NCBI GenBank assembly: GCA_964436865.1
Contig: CAYTFK010000149.1
Span: forward strand, 1 to 15,999
Direction: 5' to 3'
Length of the DNA stretch: 15,999 bases
DNA from: JAXGPP01 sp964436865
GTDB taxonomy: Bacteria; Planctomycetota; Planctomycetia; Pirellulales; Thermoguttaceae
This document shows, in pieces, positions 14,211 to 15,999 of the stretch. How positions within the stretch are numbered: the stretch's first letter is position 1; every line of letters starts with the position of its first letter. The notes below the pieces were generated by a model. That model ran no database searches, was not told the origin of the DNA, and worked only from the letters and a program-made list of their open reading frames with translations. The translations under genes and the position numbers were made by a program.

Positions 14211-15947
14211 CTACTTCGCGCCGACTTCCGCAGCAAAATAGCGCGCCGTGAGCGGCTCGCCGGTGGCGGAGGCAACGAACTGGGGCCAGGGCATCAGGGC
14301 GCCGGGGCGGAAGACGTTCTGCTTCAGGTAGTCGCCGACCTCGCGCCGCCCTTCGAATCGCAGCTCCGACGCCGGCCCTTCGTGCCCGGCTTCCCGGGCG
14401 AGCACATGGCGCAACTGCGCTGCGAACAACTCGCCGAGCATGTAGTTGTGGTAGTAGACCGGGGCGATGGTGAAGTGTGGCTTTGCGGCCCAATCGGGCG
14501 CGCCGGCACGCCCGGCGGGTTGCTTGAGCTGCTGGAATCGGCCCACAATTTCCCACCAGCGGGTGTTCAGATCCTGCCCGGGATTCTCGTAGAGCGTCTT
14601 CTCAAAGTTGAGCATCACGAGCGTCCAGCGGGCGAAGATCAGTTGCTCGCGCCGCCGCTGTTCGAGAATCGCCGCCGAAACCTGCCGCACGCGCTGGCGA
14701 TCGGCGCCAGCCACATTCACCATCCAGGCAGGGTTTTTTCCCAGCGCGCCGAACAACATCGCCACGCCCTCGGTGGTGAAGGCGTGCGCCGGCTGGCGGA
14801 GATTGTAGGGCAATTCGGGATCGATATAGATCTCGTACACCGCGTGGCCCAGTTCGTGGAGCTGCGTGTCCATCCACTCGGCGGTCGGCTTCACGTTGCA
14901 CAGGATCCGCACATCGCCCGAACGGTCGATGCTGATCGAGAACGCGTGCTGGTCCTTCCCTTCGCGCTCGTACAGATCGCTCCGCTTGAGAATGGCGTCT
15001 ACCGGCAGGCCGATGCCGGCGTAAAACGTCCGCGACAACTCGACGATGTCTTCCCGGCTCTTTTCCTCGTAAAACTCGTTGAGGTCGACCTCGGTCGACG
15101 GCGGCGCTGCCTGGAAGAACGGGTTGTCGTAGTGCCACGGCATGAGGTCCTCGGCCTTTTCGCCGAGTCGCTCGCCCACCTCGCGGTCGATCGCCTGCTT
15201 GGCTTCGGCGAAGGGCTGCCGGGTGAGGCGGTCGAGTTCCTCAAAGATCGCCAGCAGTTGCTCCGGATCGTGCTCCTGCAGGCGGATCTGCATCTGCCAG
15301 TAGTTGTCGAATCCCAGCCGCCGCGCCGCCTCGTTGCGGATCTTGGCCAGTTCGATGAGCTTTGGTCCGACGGGGGCGCCCACCTGCTTCAGGGCTTCCC
15401 AGATCGCCTGACGCCGCGGCGTCTGCTTCTCGTCCTGGAGCATCTCGAGCAGATCGTTGTTGGAGAATCGCTTGCCGTCCATCTCCGCCCGGAATGTCTT
15501 GAACGTGCGGTCGATCTCCGTCGACAGGTCGACCATCCGTTTGAGCAGCTCTTCGGGCAACTGGTTGGCGCGGTAGGCCAGTTCGGCCACCACCAGCGCC
15601 CTGGTCTCGGCCGGGCTCAGTTCCGGCCGGGCTTCGATCAGCCCGCGGAGCCGCCGGTAGGCCTCTCGATCGCTATGGAACTTCCGCAGGGCCAGTTCCG
15701 CCGCGGCCGCCGCGTTGAAATCCTCTTCGCGGCCTGAATTGGAAGCCTGCCAGAAGGCGAGGTTCATCGCCAACTCGAGCCTGGCATACTGCTTCTGGTA
15801 GTCATTCAAGAAGGCGCGGGCGTCGGCACTCACCTGGTTCGGCTCCTTATTCTCTCCGGCGGCATTCCGTCCCGCCCCGGGGTCGGCGGCCGCCTCCAGA
15901 CCGGCGGAAAGGAAAACGAGGATCAGAGTTGCTGCGAAGCGATGCAT
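14211..15947 (-). CDS. Exported M2/M3-type zinc metallopeptidase
   Basis: The 578-residue protein starts with a signal peptide (RFAATLILVFLSAGLEAAA) and is otherwise largely helical, as in clan MA peptidases of the M2 (peptidyl-dipeptidase A/ACE-like) and M3 (oligopeptidase) families. The zinc site is intact: HELGH at 364-368, with the third ligand Glu393 in FTTEGVAM, 25 residues further. The stretches LMPWHYDNPFF (268-278), RSDLYEREGKDQHAF (322-336) and APVYYHNYMLG near the C-terminus are typical of bacterial proteins annotated as M2. I cannot separate M2 from M3 firmly by eye. GGGAG at 15954-15958 on the complementary strand is 6 nt before the ATG. It likely trims short peptides outside the cytoplasm. 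It heads the minus-strand cluster with the GH115-like and CE15 genes. Confidence 0.85.
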   Translation of the reverse strand: MHRFAATLILVFLSAGLEAAADPGAGRNAAGENKEPNQVSADARAFLNDYQKQYARLELAMNLAFWQASNSGREEDFNAAAAAELALRKFHSDREAYRRLRGLIEARPELSPAETRALVVAELAYRANQLPEELLKRMVDLSTEIDRTFKTFRAEMDGKRFSNNDLLEMLQDEKQTPRRQAIWEALKQVGAPVGPKLIELAKIRNEAARRLGFDNYWQMQIRLQEHDPEQLLAIFEELDRLTRQPFAEAKQAIDREVGERLGEKAEDLMPWHYDNPFFQAAPPSTEVDLNEFYEEKSREDIVELSRTFYAGIGLPVDAILKRSDLYEREGKDQHAFSISIDRSGDVRILCNVKPTAEWMDTQLHELGHAVYEIYIDPELPYNLRQPAHAFTTEGVAMLFGALGKNPAWMVNVAGADRQRVRQVSAAILEQRRREQLIFARWTLVMLNFEKTLYENPGQDLNTRWWEIVGRFQQLKQPAGRAGAPDWAAKPHFTIAPVYYHNYMLGELFAAQLRHVLAREAGHEGPASELRFEGRREVGDYLKQNVFRPGALMPWPQFVASATGEPLTARYFAAEVGAK

Positions 15948-15999
15948 CTTTTACTCCCACGTCAAGGACCGGCGTGAAACCGCCGAACGGCCTTTCATT

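Noticed and set aside
12854..14251. Long plus-strand open frame opposite the GH115-like gene
   Set aside because: It is Arg/Pro/His-rich with no recognisable domain. The minus strand has a signal peptide and GH115 blocks over the same bases.
13887..15737. 616-codon plus-strand open frame opposite the metallopeptidase
   Set aside because: The minus strand carries an intact HELGH zinc site, a signal peptide and a Shine-Dalgarno site. The plus-strand translation shows no family motif and also overlaps the GH115-like gene.
1..15999. Mobile elements, CRISPR arrays, phage or defence systems
   Set aside because: No transposase, integrase, regularly spaced repeats, or known defence domains were seen in any convincing coding frame.

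Overview
The window is high-GC bacterial chromosome, compactly coded on both strands, with no insertion sequence, CRISPR array, rRNA or tRNA that I could recognise. The gene set fits a planctomycete, probably of the Pirellulales type. It includes a Tat-exported FAD-dependent oxidoreductase of the kind expanded in that phylum, a bacterial CE15/GH115 glucuronoxylan pair, ThyX-type thymidylate synthesis, a small MAKRSAYQER-type protein and weak or variable Shine-Dalgarno sites. The placement is an inference from family content, not from a marker phylogeny.

Left part (1-3141). A minus-strand gene is cut by the left edge and shows only its signal-peptide start. It diverges from a plus-strand pair: a Tat-signal FAD-dependent oxidoreductase (252-1709) and a class II aldolase (1778-2524). 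After about 270 bp rich in small inverted and direct repeats comes a four-helix DUF486/DMT-type membrane protein (2797-3141).

Central part (3142-6773). recA (3402-4535) has a promoter whose -10 box lies inside a 29-bp inverted repeat, a good candidate operator. A hairpin terminator follows recA. Next is an exported DegP/HtrA-like serine protease with two PDZ-like domains (4783-6342). It converges on a minus-strand unit of murJ (lipid II flippase, 8411-6780) followed by a P-II signalling protein (6707-6381) that keeps Tyr51 but has lost the usual C-terminal Arg-rich tail.

Right part (8412-15999). A 315-bp divergent spacer with two strong hairpins separates murJ from a small unrecognised protein (8727-8990). 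Then come thyX (9116-10006), a complex hairpin, and a CaMKII-association-domain protein (10116-10508). Converging on these is a minus-strand cluster read right to left: an exported M2/M3-type zinc peptidase (15947-14211), a GH115-like alpha-glucuronidase (14188-12077, 22 nt after the peptidase) and a CE15 glucuronoyl esterase (11845-10547). CE15 and GH115 act on the same side chain, 4-O-methyl-glucuronic acid on xylan: the esterase frees it from lignin and the glucuronidase removes it from the xylan backbone. This pair is the clearest functional module here. The rest is mostly housekeeping: DNA repair, cell wall, nitrogen signalling and nucleotide synthesis.
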